Source: Moraxellaceae bacterium (lineage in GTDB: Bacteria; Pseudomonadota; Gammaproteobacteria; Pseudomonadales; Moraxellaceae). From it: a stretch of 6,067 bases of DNA. The DNA lies in the NCBI GenBank assembly GCA_021156385.1, contig JAJNDL010000103.1:1-6067 (forward strand), given 5' to 3'. Of this stretch, positions 5,801 to 6,067 are shown one piece after another. The notes under the pieces are model-generated. The model saw nothing but the letters and a program-made list of their open reading frames with translations. It had not been told where the DNA came from and did no database searches. Position 1 is the stretch's first letter. Every line of letters starts with the position of its first letter. Made by a program: the position numbers and the translations under genes.

Positions 5801-6067
5801 GGCGACGGCCGGGGCCGGCGTGGCATCCGGGAAAAATTCGGCGAAGAGTGCGTCGCTGTCCTGCTCCAGCGGTGCATCGGTACCCGCAGAGGCGTCGGCA
5901 TCGACCAGGTCTTCGAGCTCAGCAAGAGTCTCGCTGTCGTCAGCGTCACCGGCTTCCGCCGGTTCGCTCGCGAGCGAGGCTTCGGCCGAAACGAGCTCGG
6001 CCGTGAAATCGTCCACCGTCGCGGGCTCGTCCTCTGCCGCCGCAAACTCTGCCGACAGGTCGATCTC
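2879..6067 (-). CDS. chpA: CheA-type hybrid histidine kinase with C-terminal receiver, ChpA/PilL (N-terminal part outside window)
   Basis: The frame is open to the window edge, giving 1062 visible residues; the true start is not here. Residues are counted from the GTG codon at 6016, which is only a reference point. In order: an acidic linker (about 20-60); an Ala/Pro linker; Hpt domain one (91-215, His136 in LHTLKGGA); a Pro/Ala/Val linker; Hpt domain two (265-370, His309 in the same motif); an Ala/Pro linker (371-410); a CheA dimerisation helix pair (437-595, ending near SSRMVPFSRLVPRLKR); the kinase ATPase with N box (LRNSVDHG, 626-633), G1 (DDGRG, 668-672), F box (FHAGFST) and G2 (GRGVGMD, 719-725), G3 (GKGTTF); a CheW-like coupling domain (757-895); and a receiver (924-1043) with Asp929/Asp930, phosphoacceptor Asp973, Thr1003 and Lys1025. 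All catalytic motifs look intact. Multiple Hpt domains plus a receiver, with a CheB and a CheW gene downstream, match ChpA/PilL of the type IV pilus chemosensory system; further Hpt-type domains probably lie upstream. Confidence 0.93.
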   Translation of the reverse strand, partial: EIDLSAEFAAAEDEPATVDDFTAELVSAEASLASEPAEAGDADDSETLAELEDLVDADASAGTDAPLEQDSDALFAEFFPDATPAPAVAAQPVAPAPAPAPVSMPSQDFDPELLEIFLEEAGEIVDATSEQLAEWQGNPDNTQPVHQLQRGLHTLKGGARMAEIASLGDLAHHLENLYEGNTQGLMTPTPALFTLLHRCHDRLAEAVESLRSTNTCPDTNDLIAQIKSYLADPEHFQDTPTAVTLKPVEVPAVEEVPVAAPVAPVEPPAPKAIEAAPVPENVDNDILEIFLEESEELGEGIESSLAEWLDNREARAPMEALMRHLHTLKGGARLAGLKALGDLAHDWETDLVAIQNGTRKADDEFFDGVNERLEAVLNGIKGVRDRFNSAAAAAAAPAATPVPAAAATPFAAPVPAAAATPAPQRAVAAHGVLPPSMHGGFRKDAAQRGPQEMIRVSSDLLEKLVNLAGETSITRSRVEMGVHGFAQTVEEMGATISRLAEQLRRMDSEMETQIVARHNEETGAKYEDFDPLEMDQYSSLNQLSKSLAESASDLLDLKSTLLDKARDTETLLLQQARINTELQEGLMSSRMVPFSRLVPRLKRIVRQTGQEVGKPADLDVVNAEGEMDRTLLERIVAPLEHMLRNSVDHGMEDPAGRAAAGKPAQGRVTLTLSREGGEVVLTLADDGRGINIPAVRKKAIERGLITEGQEISDQDVIQFIFHAGFSTAAKVTQVSGRGVGMDVVQSEIKQMGGVVFIHSETGKGTTFTIRLPFTVAVSRALMVRIGEDSYAIPLAQIEGIVRASPYELETYYGPDAPLFEYAGVTYKLNYLGEFVHGVKSPNLVGQTMPLPVLLIRGGEQRVAIQVDQLIGSREIVVKSIGSQLASVAGISGATILGDGSVVIILDVLAMLRAAALVQPRISVGGGADAALPAPEIKRTRQVMVVDDSVTVRKVTSRLLERQGYEVLLAKDGMDAIAKLEDARPDIMLLDIEMPRMDGFEVATLVRHNPNLEDLPIIMITSRTGEKHRERAFSIGVNCYMGKPFQEEQLLETIAELLAATVK
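4805..4867 (-). repeat. Ala/Pro linker repeat in ChpA
   Basis: Within the linker between the second Hpt domain and the dimerisation domain, the nonapeptide PVPAAAATP occurs twice (residues 384-392 and 396-404) with a 12-residue period, after a run of seven alanines (373-379). It is a low-complexity flexible tether of the kind that separates phosphotransfer domains from the CheA core, and such tracts often vary in length between strains. Confidence 0.7.
5070..5096. repeat. Copy 2 of the Hpt active-site DNA repeat in chpA
   Basis: This 27-base segment codes the region around the phosphorylatable histidine of the second Hpt domain. It matches 5589-5615 at 26 of 27 positions. The offset of 519 bases equals 173 codons, the same as the His136 to His309 distance. 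Confidence 0.8.
5589..5615. repeat. Copy 1 of the Hpt active-site DNA repeat in chpA
   Basis: Partner of 5070-5096, in the first Hpt domain. The segment around CTCGAGGAAGAT (5711-5722) has a similar counterpart near 5192 at the same 519-base offset, which supports an in-frame domain duplication rather than a single conserved motif. Confidence 0.8.

Noticed and set aside
6014..6016. GTG as the start of the large kinase
   Set aside because: The frame continues open for 17 more codons to the window edge with similar acidic/Ala composition, and ChpA-type kinases are usually much longer, so the gene almost certainly starts outside the window.
1..6067. Search for tRNA or rRNA genes, CRISPR repeats, insertion sequences and phage attachment sites
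   Set aside because: No regularly spaced direct repeats, transposase motifs, flanking terminal repeats or cloverleaf-like stretches were seen; the intergenic space is under 200 bases at every junction.

Overview
The window is GC-rich (most third codon positions are G or C) and looks like a chromosomal stretch of a gammaproteobacterium with type IV pili. The main evidence is a gene set on the minus strand: a very large CheA-type hybrid kinase, a CheB-type methylesterase and a CheW-like adaptor. These match the chpA-chpB-chpC order of the Pil-Chp chemosensory cluster known from Pseudomonas and found in Xanthomonadales and related groups. No mobile elements, RNA genes or CRISPR arrays are visible.

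Layout, left to right: the 3' end of an unrecognised plus-strand gene (1-156); a 195-base intergenic region with an inverted repeat and an AT-rich segment; a small plus-strand DUF2061-type membrane protein (352-561); and a convergent minus-strand cytochrome b561 (633-1190). After a 152-base GC-rich gap with short hairpins comes the Chp block, read right to left: chpA (6067 to 2879, 5' end outside the window), chpB (2871 to 1855, 7 bases after chpA) and chpC (1828 to 1343, 26 bases after chpB).

Inferred logic: ChpA autophosphorylates through its Hpt histidines and passes phosphate to its own C-terminal receiver and probably to separate PilG/PilH-type regulators. ChpC would help couple receptors to the kinase. 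ChpB would demethylate the receptor and so reset adaptation. The output in known systems is twitching motility, surface sensing or cAMP control. The receptor, methyltransferase and response regulators expected upstream are outside the window.

This is mostly a recognisable core system. I found no convincing sign of a new system. The points worth a second look are modest: a 173-residue Hpt duplication, a partly degenerate receiver in ChpB, a perfect 20-bp palindrome inside chpC, and the position of cytochrome b561 directly downstream of the cluster.
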